Positions 1 through 8,703 of a DNA stretch of 64,000 nucleotides are shown here, one piece after another (positions within the stretch are counted from its first letter, which is position 1; every line of letters begins with the position of its first letter). Source of the DNA: Chryseolinea sp. H1M3-3 (GTDB taxonomy: Bacteria; Bacteroidota; Bacteroidia; Cytophagales; Cyclobacteriaceae); the NCBI RefSeq assembly GCF_029360725.1, contig NZ_JARKMY010000010.1, forward strand, positions 1 through 64,000, in the 5' to 3' direction. Made by a program: the position numbers and the translations under genes. The notes under the pieces are model-generated. The model was not told where the DNA came from. It did no database searches and worked only from the letters and a program-made list of their open reading frames with translations.

Positions 1-20
1 GGACTCGTTATTCTTTTCAT
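1..20 (-). CDS. possible start of a gene running off the left edge (partial)
   Basis: An ATG on the minus strand at positions 20-18 opens the frame M-K-R-I-T-S before the window ends. A purine-rich AAAGAGG stretch lies just upstream and a candidate minus-strand promoter lies about 210 bases upstream. Nothing else of the protein is visible, so no function can be given. The only support is the start context and the upstream promoter motif. Confidence 0.25.
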
Positions 21-227
21 TCCTCTTTCAAGTTTTATCTCTCAAAAGAATCAATCGCAGAGTCTTGCCATCACTGACAATTCCCCGCAGGTCCGCTATC
101 AATTTCCATCCATTCAATGAACGTGTTTTCCACCCACCGGGCGGACAACTGGGATTTTCAATCTACTTTTTAGTGTTGAGAACCCTAAATTACTTATGCT
201 TTAAACCTTTCCTTCCGAAAGGGGATG

Positions 228-258
228 CAAAGGTATCTTTTTGAGTATATCGGTGCAA
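228..258 (-). promoter_or_regulatory. candidate Bacteroidota-type promoter, minus strand
   Basis: On the minus strand the box TACCTTTG (235-228) matches the Bacteroidota -7 consensus TAnnTTTG. A TTGC (258-255) lies 19 bases upstream, about where the -33 TTTG box is expected. It would drive leftward transcription through a roughly 200-base leader toward the left edge. The -33 match is imperfect. Confidence 0.4.
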
Positions 259-262
259 GTAC

Positions 263-284
263 GTTTTTAAAAAAATTTAAAAAC
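263..284 (-). terminator. AT-rich inverted repeat after purA
   Basis: Nine bases (263-271) pair perfectly with 276-284 around a 4-base loop, just past the purA stop at 288. The stem is almost all A/T, so it is weak, but its position fits the end of the relA-fur-STAS-purA transcript. It also overlaps the upstream edge of the next leftward promoter. Confidence 0.3.
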
Positions 285-287
285 AAT

Positions 288-1556
288 TTATCGGAGGATC
301 GTTTGCGTGCGATCCGGGCCGGTGGAAACCAATGTAATAGGAACATTTAGTTCTGTTTCTAAGAATTTTATATACTCATTTAATGCTGCAGGCAAATTGT
401 CTTTTGTAAATCCCTTTAAAGAAATATTCCACCCTTTCATCTCTTTATATATGGGAATAATTTTTTCTTTCACTACTTCATAAGGAACCATGTCCGTAAC
501 TGTTCCATCGCTCAACTTATAATGCGTACAAATTTTAATTATTGGAAAAACATTCAACACATCTGCTTTCATCATCAGCAATTGTGTCACTCCATTAATC
601 ATGATAGAATATTTTAACGATGGCAAATCTATCCAACCACAGCGCCTAGGTCTACCGGTAGTTGATCCAAATTCATTTCCTTCTTTACGCATCAACTCTC
701 CCTGGTCGTCATTAAGCTCAGTTGGAAAAGGCCCACTCCCAACGCGGGTGCTATAGGCCTTAAAAATTCCGTATACTTCTCCGATGTGTGACGGGGCGAC
801 ACCCAATCCTGTACACGCACCTGCCGTCACGGTACTGGAACTAGTCACAAAAGGATAACTTCCAAAATCAATATCCAGCAGCGCACCTTGCGCGCCTTCT
901 GCCAATATTGTTGACCCTGCTTTCAACTCCTGATTCAAGACATACTCACTTTCAATCAACCTAAAGCCTTTTAAGAATTCAACCGCATCAAGAAATTGTG
1001 ATTCAAGTTCAGTCCAATTAAATTCAAGGCCGTGTTCCTTCAATATTTTAAAATGAATTTGCGTCAGTTTATCCAATCGCTCCTTAAAGCTATCTGAAAG
1101 AATATCGCCTACTCTCAGTCCTTGTCGCCCGATTTTATCCTGGTAGGTCGGGCCAATACCTTTTAATGTGGAACCGATTTTATTTTCTCCTTTTGCTTTC
1201 TCATAAGCCTGATCGAGTAAGCGGTGTGTAGGGAGAATAAGCGTTGCCTTTTTTGAAATAAAAAGGTTAGCATGAACGTTGAGGTTATACTTTTTTAATT
1301 TCTCTATTTCCGATTTAAAAATGATCGGATCTAACACCACACCATTTCCAATTATATTTTTTGTTTTCTCTCTGAAAATGCCAGAAGGTATTTGATGCAA
1401 GACGTGTTTGATCCCGTCAAATTCCAACGTGTGACCTGCATTTGGTCCACCTTGAAAACGAGCAACTACATCATATTTTGGTGCCAGTACATCCACAATT
1501 TTACCTTTGCCTTCATCTCCCCACTGAAGACCTAATAATACATCTACCTTAGACAT
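288..1556 (-). CDS. purA: adenylosuccinate synthetase
   Basis: This cytoplasmic enzyme uses GTP to join IMP and aspartate into adenylosuccinate, the first committed step from IMP to AMP. At 422 residues it has the usual family length. The N-terminal phosphate loop WGDEGKGK (12-19) holds the catalytic Asp14, and GPNAGHT (37-43) holds the catalytic His42. The IMP-binding segment GIGPTYQDK, the segment GSTTGRPRRCGW and the C-terminal guanine-binding STGPDRTQT are all present. It starts at an ATG 10 bases after the STAS gene stop and is the last gene of the relA-fur-STAS-purA operon. PurA enzymes are known targets of (p)ppGpp inhibition, which makes the linkage to relA notable. Identity is essentially certain. 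Confidence 0.98.
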   Translation of the reverse strand: MSKVDVLLGLQWGDEGKGKIVDVLAPKYDVVARFQGGPNAGHTLEFDGIKHVLHQIPSGIFREKTKNIIGNGVVLDPIIFKSEIEKLKKYNLNVHANLFISKKATLILPTHRLLDQAYEKAKGENKIGSTLKGIGPTYQDKIGRQGLRVGDILSDSFKERLDKLTQIHFKILKEHGLEFNWTELESQFLDAVEFLKGFRLIESEYVLNQELKAGSTILAEGAQGALLDIDFGSYPFVTSSSTVTAGACTGLGVAPSHIGEVYGIFKAYSTRVGSGPFPTELNDDQGELMRKEGNEFGSTTGRPRRCGWIDLPSLKYSIMINGVTQLLMMKADVLNVFPIIKICTHYKLSDGTVTDMVPYEVVKEKIIPIYKEMKGWNISLKGFTKDNLPAALNEYIKFLETELNVPITLVSTGPDRTQTILR

Positions 1557-1566
1557 TCCTGATTAA

Positions 1567-1899
1567 TTAACTTTTTAGAACTTCGTCTTCTGATTGAATG
1601 ATTTGAAAAATGGCGTTAAGCTTAGTGATTACCAAAAGCTTTTGCACGCTCTCAGACGGTTTCATTAAATAGACTTCACCACCTTTGTTTCTGAATTTGG
1701 TAAGAATGGTAATGAGCAATCCTATGCCGCTACTATTTATATATCGCAAACCTGAAATATCCACTATACAGTTTTTTACCTTTTGCTGAATAGCTTCGGT
1801 TACTACTTCAACTACAGCAGCACTATTATTTTCGCCGATCAAATCACCCGTGAGTCTTACCACAAGTGCATTATTTTTCATTTCGTGCGTAAATATCAT
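1567..1899 (-). CDS. STAS-domain protein (anti-sigma factor antagonist type)
   Basis: This 110-residue protein is a single STAS domain of the SpoIIAA/RsbV type. Such proteins bind serine-kinase anti-sigma factors and are switched by serine phosphorylation. The phosphorylation-site motif is seen as N-S-S-G (55-58), where SpoIIAA has D-S-S-G, followed by the helix [11 protein letters not shown]. Its ATG overlaps the TGA of the upstream fur-family gene (ATGA), which suggests translational coupling. No partner kinase or sigma factor is encoded nearby, so the partner is unknown. A role in a partner-switching pathway is inferred from the family only. Confidence 0.88.
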   Translation of the reverse strand: MIFTHEMKNNALVVRLTGDLIGENNSAAVVEVVTEAIQQKVKNCIVDISGLRYINSSGIGLLITILTKFRNKGGEVYLMKPSESVQKLLVITKLNAIFQIIQSEDEVLKS

Positions 1900-2378
1900 G
1901 CTACTTGGTTTGTTTGGATGTTCTTATTTTCGCAATTCTCTTTCGTGCACGTTGCGTATAGAATCAGTGAGTGATGCATCACATTAAAATGCAAAATTTC
2001 TTCTACAGTATTTTGTATGTTCTGAATTCGCGGATCACAAAATTCGATCACTTTGTGACATTCGGTGCAAATTAAATGATCGTGCTGTTTATATCCGTAG
2101 GATTTTTCATACTGCGCCAAATTTTTCCCAAACTGATGTTTACTAACCAGATCGCACTCTACTAATAGATCTAATGTATTATACACCGTGGCGCGGCTAA
2201 CCCTGTAATTTTTGTTTTTCATGCTGATGTAAAGTGATTCAACATCGAAGTGGCCTTCGCGTGAATAAATCTCTTCCAGGATCGCGTAACGTTCCGGGGT
2301 TTTCCTCAGCTCTTTATTTTCCAGGTAAGCCGTGAAAATTTTTTTAACTTCCTCGTATATCTTGGGATTTACAGCCAT
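1896..2378 (-). CDS. Fur-family metal- or peroxide-responsive repressor
   Basis: This 160-residue protein has the Fur layout: an N-terminal winged helix with recognition helix SRATVYNTL (61-69), then a dimerisation and metal domain. The zinc site is C104-x2-C107 paired with C144-x4-C149, and H99 and H101 in the segment HDHLIC add further ligands. The sequence alone cannot separate Fur, PerR and Zur. It follows relA/spoT by 45 bases and overlaps the STAS gene by 4 bases. Having a Fur-type regulator between a (p)ppGpp enzyme and purA suggests shared stress control, which is inference. The ATG start sits about 20 residues before the first helix. Confidence 0.92.
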   Translation of the reverse strand: MAVNPKIYEEVKKIFTAYLENKELRKTPERYAILEEIYSREGHFDVESLYISMKNKNYRVSRATVYNTLDLLVECDLVSKHQFGKNLAQYEKSYGYKQHDHLICTECHKVIEFCDPRIQNIQNTVEEILHFNVMHHSLILYATCTKENCENKNIQTNQVA

Positions 2379-2423
2379 TCGAATTAACGCGCAAAGATAA
2401 CAGGATTAAATAATTTATGTAAT

Positions 2424-4637
2424 TTATTCCTTGGAATCGAAGCGACTTACTTTTACTACTCCTTCAACACTTCTCAACTTGTCTATCATCTGTTCCAAAT
2501 GTCGCGTATCATTAACATACAACATGATTTCCCCTTCAAAAATGCCAGAATCGGTATGAATTGACATCGAGCTCATATTTACTTTCAGTTCCTCTGAAAT
2601 AATCTTAGTTACATCATTAATGAGTCCTACCCGGTCTGTTCCGCGGATTTTCAATCCCGTAAGGAAAGCTACTTCATGCTGCGATGTCCATTTTGCCTTC
2701 ACGACGCGATTTCCATGATGAGAAAGCAACTCTGGAGCGTTTGGACAATTTGTTCTATGTATTTTAATTCCTTCATTGACAGTCACAAATCCAAAAACAT
2801 CATCTCCTGGGATAGGCGTACAACATTTGGCGAGTTTATAATCAACCACATCCATGTCTTCCCCAATCAGCAAAATATCGCCGTAACGCTCTTTTGGTTT
2901 ACCAATTTCCGTATCCAGAACTCTTGGCTCGGCTGCGTGATTACTATGACGTGCCTTTGATAACAGTGGTTTATTTTCTAAAAATTTTTTAATGTCGGCC
3001 GTAGTAATGAAGCCTTTGCCGACGCGGTAATAAAGGTCAAAATTCGCGGCCATTTTAAAATACTCGCGCATCTGCTCCATCAGTTCGGGTGAAATTTCCT
3101 CTTTTCCCTGGCGGAGTTTTCTAATGACGATTTCTTTTCCTTCTTCCGCTAATTTCTTCTTATCCTCCTTCAGTTCGTCTTTAATCCGAGCTTTCGCTTT
3201 CGAACTGACCACAAAACGAAGCCAATCCTCATGTGGTTTTTGTTTTTGCGAGGTTAGAATTTCAATCTGATCGCCATTTTTTAAAACATAATTGATTGGA
3301 ACCAGCTTGTTATTTACCTTGGCTCCAATACACTTTGATCCGACCTGAGTGTGAATATCAAAAGCAAAATCCAGGGCTGTCGAACCATACGGCAACGTTT
3401 TTAATTCGCCTTTCGGAGTAAATACAAATACTTCTTCACTAAAAAGATTTCCTTTAAAATCATCCACAAAATCAAGGGCGGAGTGATCATTTTGTTCTAA
3501 AAGATCGCGTACCCGTGCCAACCACTTCTCTAAATTCGATTCTGCTGTCGTGGCACTGTCTTTATATTTCCAATGCGCTGCATATCCCTTCTCGGCAATT
3601 TCATCCATTCGTTTGCTTCGAATCTGAACCTCCACCCATTGGCCATTCTTTGCCATTACCGTAGTGTGAAGTGACTCATAACCATTTGCTTTAGGCGTAC
3701 TGATCCAATCGCGTAAGCGATTCGGATTTGGTGTATAATAATCGGTTACTATCGAGTAAACCTGCCAGCAGAGCGCCTTTTCATGGTCAACGGAAGTGTC
3801 GATGATGATTCGAATAGCAAAGAGATCAAAAACCTCTTCAAAGGGAATATTTTGCTTACGCATTTTATTCCAGATGGAATAAATTGACTTTGGCCGCCCG
3901 ATAATCTCATATTCTATCTTTAGCTTATCCAGTTCATCCTTGATTGGCACCATAAACTGTTTAATGAACTTGGTGCGAGCAGCTTTTGTAGCATCGATAT
4001 TTCTAGCAATCGAATCATAAATAGCTCTGTCCGTGAATCTTAAGTAAAGATCCTCCAGCTCAGTTTTAAAGGCATTAAGTCCCAACCGATGGGCTAATGG
4101 CGCGTATAGATAAATCGTTTCGTTTGCTACTTTTAACTGCTTGTGGCGCGGCATGCTATCCAGGGTACGCATGTTATGGAGACGATCCGCAAGCTTAATA
4201 AGAATCACACGAACATCTTCGGAGAGTGTAAAGAGCATCTTACGAAAATTCTCTGCTTGCTGAGAGGTTCCATACTCAAAAACACCTCGAATTTTTGTAA
4301 GACCGTCGATGATGCGCGCGATCTTTTTTCCGAACATGCGCTCAATATCAGCGAGTTCTATGTCGGTATCCTCTACCACATCGTGCATCAACGCAGATAT
4401 GATAGACGTCGTGCCTAGTCCAATTTCTTCAACACAGATCTCGGCGACAGCCAAGGGATGAAAAATAAAAGGTTCACCGGATTTTCTGCGCATGTCTTTA
4501 TGCGCTTCTAAGGAAATGGTAAATGCTTTTTTTATGAGTTTCGCATCTCCATCCTTTAATATTGGTTTGGCTTTGCGTAACAGCCGCCTATATCTACTAA
4601 TTATCTCTCTCTTCTCCTGCTCGGTATCTATTACCAT
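2424..4637 (-). CDS. relA/spoT: bifunctional (p)ppGpp synthetase/hydrolase (RelA/SpoT)
   Basis: This 737-residue Rel protein makes and degrades the alarmone (p)ppGpp. The hydrolase HD domain is intact: His60, the His85-Asp86 pair in MHDVVEDT, and Asp151 in LADRLHNMRTL. The synthetase domain has GRPKSIYSIWNKM (248-260), the basic motif R-L-R-D (307-310) and Glu336 in VEVQIR. The basic motif is typical of bifunctional enzymes, unlike the acidic one of E. coli RelA. A TGS domain covers about 400-462, a Cys-containing segment (KCCTPIPGDD) follows, and an ACT domain ends the protein. It is the first gene of the operon leading to purA. With no other Rel gene in view, it is probably the main long Rel enzyme. 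Confidence 0.97.
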   Translation of the reverse strand: MVIDTEQEKREIISRYRRLLRKAKPILKDGDAKLIKKAFTISLEAHKDMRRKSGEPFIFHPLAVAEICVEEIGLGTTSIISALMHDVVEDTDIELADIERMFGKKIARIIDGLTKIRGVFEYGTSQQAENFRKMLFTLSEDVRVILIKLADRLHNMRTLDSMPRHKQLKVANETIYLYAPLAHRLGLNAFKTELEDLYLRFTDRAIYDSIARNIDATKAARTKFIKQFMVPIKDELDKLKIEYEIIGRPKSIYSIWNKMRKQNIPFEEVFDLFAIRIIIDTSVDHEKALCWQVYSIVTDYYTPNPNRLRDWISTPKANGYESLHTTVMAKNGQWVEVQIRSKRMDEIAEKGYAAHWKYKDSATTAESNLEKWLARVRDLLEQNDHSALDFVDDFKGNLFSEEVFVFTPKGELKTLPYGSTALDFAFDIHTQVGSKCIGAKVNNKLVPINYVLKNGDQIEILTSQKQKPHEDWLRFVVSSKAKARIKDELKEDKKKLAEEGKEIVIRKLRQGKEEISPELMEQMREYFKMAANFDLYYRVGKGFITTADIKKFLENKPLLSKARHSNHAAEPRVLDTEIGKPKERYGDILLIGEDMDVVDYKLAKCCTPIPGDDVFGFVTVNEGIKIHRTNCPNAPELLSHHGNRVVKAKWTSQHEVAFLTGLKIRGTDRVGLINDVTKIISEELKVNMSSMSIHTDSGIFEGEIMLYVNDTRHLEQMIDKLRSVEGVVKVSRFDSKE

Positions 4638-4740
4638 CTTAGTTTTTCTGTTACCTAATAAAAAAATGTGCGCTTTTAAGTTAAAAATGTTCTTTTCTTC
4701 TATAACAAACTTAAACTATTTCTTATTTCTGAATAAAGTA

Positions 4741-4748
4741 TAAATTTG
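4741..4748 (+). promoter_or_regulatory. -7 box of the tRNA-Leu / tig promoter
   Basis: TAAATTTG matches TAnnTTTG and ends 12 bases before the first tRNA-like sequence at 4761, the spacing expected for a tRNA promoter. No clear -33 TTTG is visible about 19 bases upstream. The promoter was probably built for the now-broken tRNA-Leu(CAG) and today serves the intact tRNA-Leu(UAG) and perhaps tig. Confidence 0.5.
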
Positions 4749-4760
4749 CCCCTTCTTTGA

Positions 4761-4844
4761 GCGGATGTGGTGTTCCCGTCCCGATAAGTATCGGGAGTTA
4801 TCAGGATGGTAGCCAGCTGGCGGACAGACTCAGAATCTGGTGCC
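4761..4844 (+). pseudogene. broken tRNA-Leu(CAG) copy
   Basis: The first 12 bases (4761-4772) match the acceptor and position 8-12 region of the intact tRNA-Leu at 4874, differing at one base. Bases 4825-4839 form an anticodon arm whose loop C-T-C-A-G-A-A carries anticodon CAG, read as leucine. Between these parts the D arm is replaced by about 50 bases holding two palindromes. The fifth anticodon-stem pair is lost, since A4824 faces G4840. After 4844 there is no recognisable variable arm, T arm or 3' acceptor strand. It cannot fold as a tRNA. That this is a decayed tRNA gene is an inference from the two matching parts and their order. Confidence 0.6.
4773..4824. repeat. palindromic element inside the broken tRNA
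   Basis: The segment holds a perfect inverted repeat, TCCCGATA (4779-4786) with TATCGGGA (4789-4796) around AG, and a second 10-base palindrome GCCAGCTGGC (4812-4821). Two short GC-rich palindromes of this kind in intergenic DNA resemble REP-like dispersed elements. Whether further full copies exist elsewhere in the genome cannot be seen here. Positions 131-156 share the string GGCGGACA and nearby bases. Confidence 0.5.
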
Positions 4845-4873
4845 ATCGCCCACAACCCAGAAGAATTGTCACA

Positions 4874-4959
4874 TGCGGATGTGGCGTAATTGGTAGCCGT
4901 GCCAGACTTAGGATCTGGTGCCGAAAGGCGTGGGGGTTCGAGTCCCTCCATCCGCACCA
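4874..4959 (+). tRNA. tRNA-Leu (anticodon UAG)
   Basis: The 86-base gene folds as a class II tRNA. The acceptor stem GCGGATG (4874-4880) pairs with CATCCGC (4949-4955), followed by discriminator A and an encoded CCA. The anticodon stem CCAGA/TCTGG closes loop C-T-T-A-G-G-A, giving anticodon UAG. A long variable arm GCC-GAAA-GGC and a T arm with loop TTCGAGT complete it. It reads the leucine codon CUA and other CUN codons by wobble. It lies directly after the broken CAG copy and before tig. Confidence 0.96.
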
Positions 4960-4961
4960 TC

Positions 4962-5001
4962 GAACCCTCGATGTCCGTGCTTACACGGGCTTTGAGGGTT
5001 C
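4962..5001 (+). terminator. strong hairpin between tRNA-Leu and tig
   Basis: The outer stem GAACCCTC (4962-4969) pairs with GAGGGTTC (4994-5001). Inside it GTCCGTG pairs with CACGGGC around a short loop. The following stretch is T-rich but interrupted by G, so it may act as a partial terminator or a 3' processing signal for the tRNA before tig. Confidence 0.5.
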
Positions 5002-5037
5002 TTGGTTTATTTGGTAAAAACAACAAACGTTTGAGCT

Positions 5038-6384
5038 TTGGAAATAACACTGAACAAAAAAAATAACACTGAAGGTTTAATTAAAATTAAATTAACAGAA
5101 GGGGATTATCAACCCCATGTTGAAGAAAAAGTTAAGGACTACGCCCGAAAAGCCAACATCAAAGGCTTTCGTCAAGGCAAAGTACCTGCCGGTGTAATCA
5201 AAAAAATGTTCGGTAAATCTATCCTGGTGGAAGAGATCAATCATTTGCTCTCCCATAAGCTATCCGATTATATTAAAGAGAACAATCTTAAAATATTGGG
5301 CGAGCCGCTACCCGATCAACAAAAAGCAATGACGATCGATTGGGATAATCAAAAAATATTTGAGTTTGATTATGAAATAGGGATGGTTGAAGATTTTAAA
5401 TATGAGCTTTCTCCAAAGGTTACGATCAAAGCCTACCCGATTGAGGTCGATTCTAAAGTAATTGATGAGACTGTAACTGATCTGAAAAAAAGATTTGGAA
5501 AAGTAAGTTATCCTGAAGTTAGTGACGTTACTGACAATTTGTATGGAGAACTTCATTCCGCAGACCCCGATTTTAAACGCGAACATGCTTTCATCTCCAT
5601 CGAAAATGTTGAGAAAAAGGAGCAAAAGAAATTTGTGGGTGTAAAAAAAGATGATGAGGTGGAATTCGAAATCAGTAAATTGTTTTCCGACGACGCACTG
5701 ACGGCTCAACTTTTAGGTCAGTCACCTGAAGAAGCGAAGAATGCAAAAGGCAAGTACATTTTCAAAATCACCACCATTAGTCGCACAGAACCCGCGGAAA
5801 TGAATCAGGAGCTGTTTGACAGGGTGTTTGGAAAAGATGCCGTTACCTCAGAAGAAGAATTCATTGCGAAAATAAAAGAGACCATCGGCGAAAATTATAA
5901 ACGCGAGTCGGAACACTTTTTTGAACATCACATTGAAGATTATTATGTCGAAAACACAAACATCAATCTTCCTGACAATTTTCTTAAATCCTGGCTTAAA
6001 ACGTCCAGCCGTGGAGAGGTTACAGATGATGTATTGGAAAAAGAATTTGAACACTATAAACGTGGTCTGAAATGGGACCTGGTAAAAAACCGGATTGCAG
6101 AAGACAACAAAATTTCAGTTGAAGCCGATGAAGTTCGCTCAAAAGCTAAAGACCTCATTATTGCTCAGTTTGGCGGAAAAGCTTTTGCCGATCAGATCAG
6201 TGATAAGTTGGATGGTATCGCCGACAACTACCTTCAAAATGAAAATGGTCAGAACTTCATGAAAATCTATAATCAGTTAAGAGCTGAAAAAATCCTGAAA
6301 CTTATCCGTGAAAAAATTACAGTTCAGGAAAAAAAGGTAACAGTGGATGAATTCAAAAAAATTGTAGAAGAACACAAACATTGA
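5038..6384 (+). CDS. tig: trigger factor, ribosome-bound chaperone
   Basis: Trigger factor binds the ribosome exit tunnel and shields new chains as they emerge. The 448-residue protein opens with the ribosome-binding domain, including the signature segment KGFRQGKVP (45-53), which contains the G-F-R-x-G-K-x-P ribosome-docking motif. The middle part is weakly conserved, as is common in Bacteroidota, and the C-terminal arms are mainly charged helix. No ATG is available near the family's N terminus, so the TTG at 5038 is taken as the start. It heads the classic tig-clpP-clpX cluster. A hairpin terminator at 6498-6533 separates it from clpP. Confidence 0.95.
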   Translation: MEITLNKKNNTEGLIKIKLTEGDYQPHVEEKVKDYARKANIKGFRQGKVPAGVIKKMFGKSILVEEINHLLSHKLSDYIKENNLKILGEPLPDQQKAMTIDWDNQKIFEFDYEIGMVEDFKYELSPKVTIKAYPIEVDSKVIDETVTDLKKRFGKVSYPEVSDVTDNLYGELHSADPDFKREHAFISIENVEKKEQKKFVGVKKDDEVEFEISKLFSDDALTAQLLGQSPEEAKNAKGKYIFKITTISRTEPAEMNQELFDRVFGKDAVTSEEEFIAKIKETIGENYKRESEHFFEHHIEDYYVENTNINLPDNFLKSWLKTSSRGEVTDDVLEKEFEHYKRGLKWDLVKNRIAEDNKISVEADEVRSKAKDLIIAQFGGKAFADQISDKLDGIADNYLQNENGQNFMKIYNQLRAEKILKLIREKITVQEKKVTVDEFKKIVEEHKH

Positions 6385-6497
6385 TAAAGGAACAATAAGT
6401 TGCCATTGGGAGGCTTGGCCAGTTCCTTTTGGTTCTCTGCTTCACTTTTTGGTAAAACCATGAAGCGGACGACAATAAAACCCGCAATACTGCGACT

Positions 6498-6533
6498 ATG
6501 GTTTTATCAGATAAACTGATAAAACCATTTTCA
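6498..6533 (+). terminator. intrinsic terminator after tig
   Basis: Thirteen bases (6498-6510) pair perfectly with 6516-6528 around a 5-base loop, and the sequence TTTTCATTC follows. It lies about 110 bases past the tig stop in an otherwise empty 256-base gap, and implies that clpP has its own promoter. Confidence 0.7.
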
Positions 6534-6640
6534 TTCAATTGCGGTTGTAAGGTTGGAATTTCAATAAAGGATAGCTATGATTGTCACGAAGACCTTATCT
6601 CCATTTTACATCATAAACATTAAGACGAAAATTTCACCAT

Positions 6641-7336
6641 ATGAATCAAAATAACGAATTCAGAAAGTACGCAGTTCATCATCTGGGCATGAGTGGCAAC
6701 ACGATAGACAGTTATGCAAATAAGATCGATGGTTACGCCAACCAAATACAGGACATGACACAATACGTCATTGAAGAGCGGCCCGGTAACTTTCGTGCCA
6801 TAGATGTTTTTACGCGACTCATTTCTGATCGCATCATTTTTTTAGGATTGCCAGTAGACGATCAAATAGCCAACCTTATTACTGCCCAACTGCTGTTTTT
6901 AGAATCTTCTGATCCAAGAAAAGATATTATTATGTACATAAACAGCCCGGGCGGATCAGTTTACGCAGGTTTAGGCATTTATGACACTATGCAATATGTG
7001 AATCCGGATGTCGCTACGATCTGTACAGGGCTAGCAGCATCCATGGCTGCCGTTCTCCTTACCTCAGGAGCACCGAAAAAGCGATCGGGCCTTCCACATT
7101 CCCGTGTGATGATTCACCAACCCATGAGTGGAATGCAAGGACAAGCATCCGACATGGAAATCTCGTTAAAACAAACTTTAGAGGTAAAAAAAGACTTATA
7201 TAATATCCTTGCAAAGCACAGCGGTATGGAATATTCGAAAATCGAGAAGGATTCGGACCGCGACTACTGGATGAGAGCTGCGGAGGCTAAGGCGTACGGC
7301 CTCATAGATGAGGTATTAGAACGTCACAAAAGCTAA
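6641..7336 (+). CDS. clpP: ATP-dependent Clp protease proteolytic subunit
   Basis: ClpP forms a double-heptamer barrel that cuts proteins fed in by ClpX or ClpA/C. The Ser-His-Asp triad is visible: Ser134 in GLAASMAAV, His159 in RVMIHQPMSG, and Asp204 in IEKDSDRD. The oxyanion segment NSPGGSV is at 101-107. The 231-residue protein has about 35-40 extra N-terminal residues compared with mature ClpP, fitting a propeptide that is removed on assembly. It lies between tig and clpX, and the 93-base gap to clpX holds a promoter box, so the two genes can be expressed separately. Confidence 0.97.
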   Translation: MNQNNEFRKYAVHHLGMSGNTIDSYANKIDGYANQIQDMTQYVIEERPGNFRAIDVFTRLISDRIIFLGLPVDDQIANLITAQLLFLESSDPRKDIIMYINSPGGSVYAGLGIYDTMQYVNPDVATICTGLAASMAAVLLTSGAPKKRSGLPHSRVMIHQPMSGMQGQASDMEISLKQTLEVKKDLYNILAKHSGMEYSKIEKDSDRDYWMRAAEAKAYGLIDEVLERHKS

Positions 7337-7384
7337 GTAACGATTAAGGGGTGTCGGGCGTTAAAAGAAAGACTGAAAAATGAC

Positions 7385-7392
7385 TATCTTTG
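7385..7392 (+). promoter_or_regulatory. -7 box upstream of clpX
   Basis: TATCTTTG fits TAnnTTTG and would give a start near 7398, leaving a leader of about 30 bases before the clpX ATG at 7430. The -33 box is not clear. Confidence 0.45.
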
Positions 7393-7429
7393 ACGTCCAT
7401 TGTGCTGAAAATTAATCAAATGACAATTT

Positions 7430-8665
7430 ATGGCTGAAGTCACGTGTTCATTTTGTGGAAGAAGTAAGAAGGATGTTGACCTGATGATCTCTGGCATACA
7501 TGCCCACATTTGTGATAAATGTGTTACTCAAGCCAATCAGATTTTAGGCGAAGAGAAAAAGAGTAAGAATGAAGCTGGTTTCTCTCCTAACTTTAAGTTG
7601 ATTAAACCGCTGGAGATCAAAAAATTTCTGGATGAATATGTAATTGGCCAGGATGAAGCAAAAAAAATAATGGCCGTAGCGGTGTATAATCACTTCAAAA
7701 GATTGATGCAGCGCAAACTAGACAACGACGTTCTTATTGAAAAGTCAAATATAATTATGGCCGGAGAAACTGGTACAGGTAAAACATACCTAGCCCGTAC
7801 GCTGGCCAAATTGCTGCAAGTTCCTTTTTGTATTGCTGATGCAACAGTGCTGACGGAAGCAGGGTATGTAGGGGAAGACGTTGAAAGCATATTGACAAGA
7901 TTGCTGCAAGCAGCTGATTATAACGTAGAGGCTGCTGAAAGAGGCATTGTTTATATCGACGAGATAGATAAGATAGCGCGCAAATCAGATAACCCGTCCA
8001 TTACACGCGATGTTAGCGGCGAAGGGGTTCAACAAGCTCTTCTTAAATTACTGGAGGGTACAGCAGTAAATGTACCTCCTCAAGGAGGGCGAAAACACCC
8101 GGATCAAAAGATGATCACAGTAAATACTGAAAATATATTGTTCATCTGCGGAGGTGCCTTTGAAGGAATTTCCAGGTTTATCGCCAATCGTCTGAATACG
8201 CGGCCCTTGGGTTTTGTTGCCGGACATGATGGTCCGCATCCGGGGAACATGGACAAGGATAATCTTTTGCAGTTTATCACCGCACAGGACCTTAAAAGCT
8301 TTGGGCTAATTCCTGAATTGATTGGTCGTTTGCCAGTTGTGTCTTATCTGAATCCTTTGGATCGTAACGCTCTTCGTAAGATCTTAACTGAGCCAAAAAA
8401 TGCCTTACTCAAGCAATACAAAAAGTTGTTCGACATGGAAGGCATCGAACTTGAGTTCAAAGATGGTGCTATTGATTTTATTGTGGAAAAAGCGATGGAG
8501 TTTAAACTTGGTGCGCGTGGTCTTCGCAGTATTTGCGAGGCCGTTATCAATGATGCGATGTTTGAGTTGCCTTCAGAGAAAAATACAGACCGCCTGGTAA
8601 TTACCCGCGCCTATGCTGAAGAGAAATTCAATAAATCCCAATATAGCAAACTGAAGGTAGCGTAA
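7430..8665 (+). CDS. clpX: ATP-dependent Clp protease ATP-binding subunit ClpX
   Basis: ClpX is an AAA+ unfoldase hexamer that recognises tagged substrates and threads them into ClpP. The N-terminal zinc-binding domain has C6-x2-C9 and C28-x2-C31. The Walker A motif is GETGTGKT (112-119), the Walker B region is IDEID (176-180), the pore loop is GYVGED (145-150) and the RKH loop is 221-223. At 411 residues the length is normal. It follows clpP on the same strand and converges on lpxB, with a 38-base gap that contains the small palindrome GGATGGTCCATCC (8685-8697). Confidence 0.98.
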   Translation: MAEVTCSFCGRSKKDVDLMISGIHAHICDKCVTQANQILGEEKKSKNEAGFSPNFKLIKPLEIKKFLDEYVIGQDEAKKIMAVAVYNHFKRLMQRKLDNDVLIEKSNIIMAGETGTGKTYLARTLAKLLQVPFCIADATVLTEAGYVGEDVESILTRLLQAADYNVEAAERGIVYIDEIDKIARKSDNPSITRDVSGEGVQQALLKLLEGTAVNVPPQGGRKHPDQKMITVNTENILFICGGAFEGISRFIANRLNTRPLGFVAGHDGPHPGNMDKDNLLQFITAQDLKSFGLIPELIGRLPVVSYLNPLDRNALRKILTEPKNALLKQYKKLFDMEGIELEFKDGAIDFIVEKAMEFKLGARGLRSICEAVINDAMFELPSEKNTDRLVITRAYAEEKFNKSQYSKLKVA

Positions 8666-8703
8666 ACACAACGTTACCAACAACGGATGGTCCATCCCAG
8701 TGA

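Noticed and set aside
4700-5050. 116-codon frame on the minus strand across the tRNA-Leu region
   Set aside because: It is antisense to the tRNA and its broken copy. Frames reading MEGLEPPRLSAPDPKSG-like peptides arise commonly from the reverse strand of tRNA genes and are not proteins.
8685-8697. Palindrome GGATGGTCCATCC as a clpX/lpxB terminator
   Set aside because: The loop would be one base and there is no T tract, so a terminator hairpin is unlikely.
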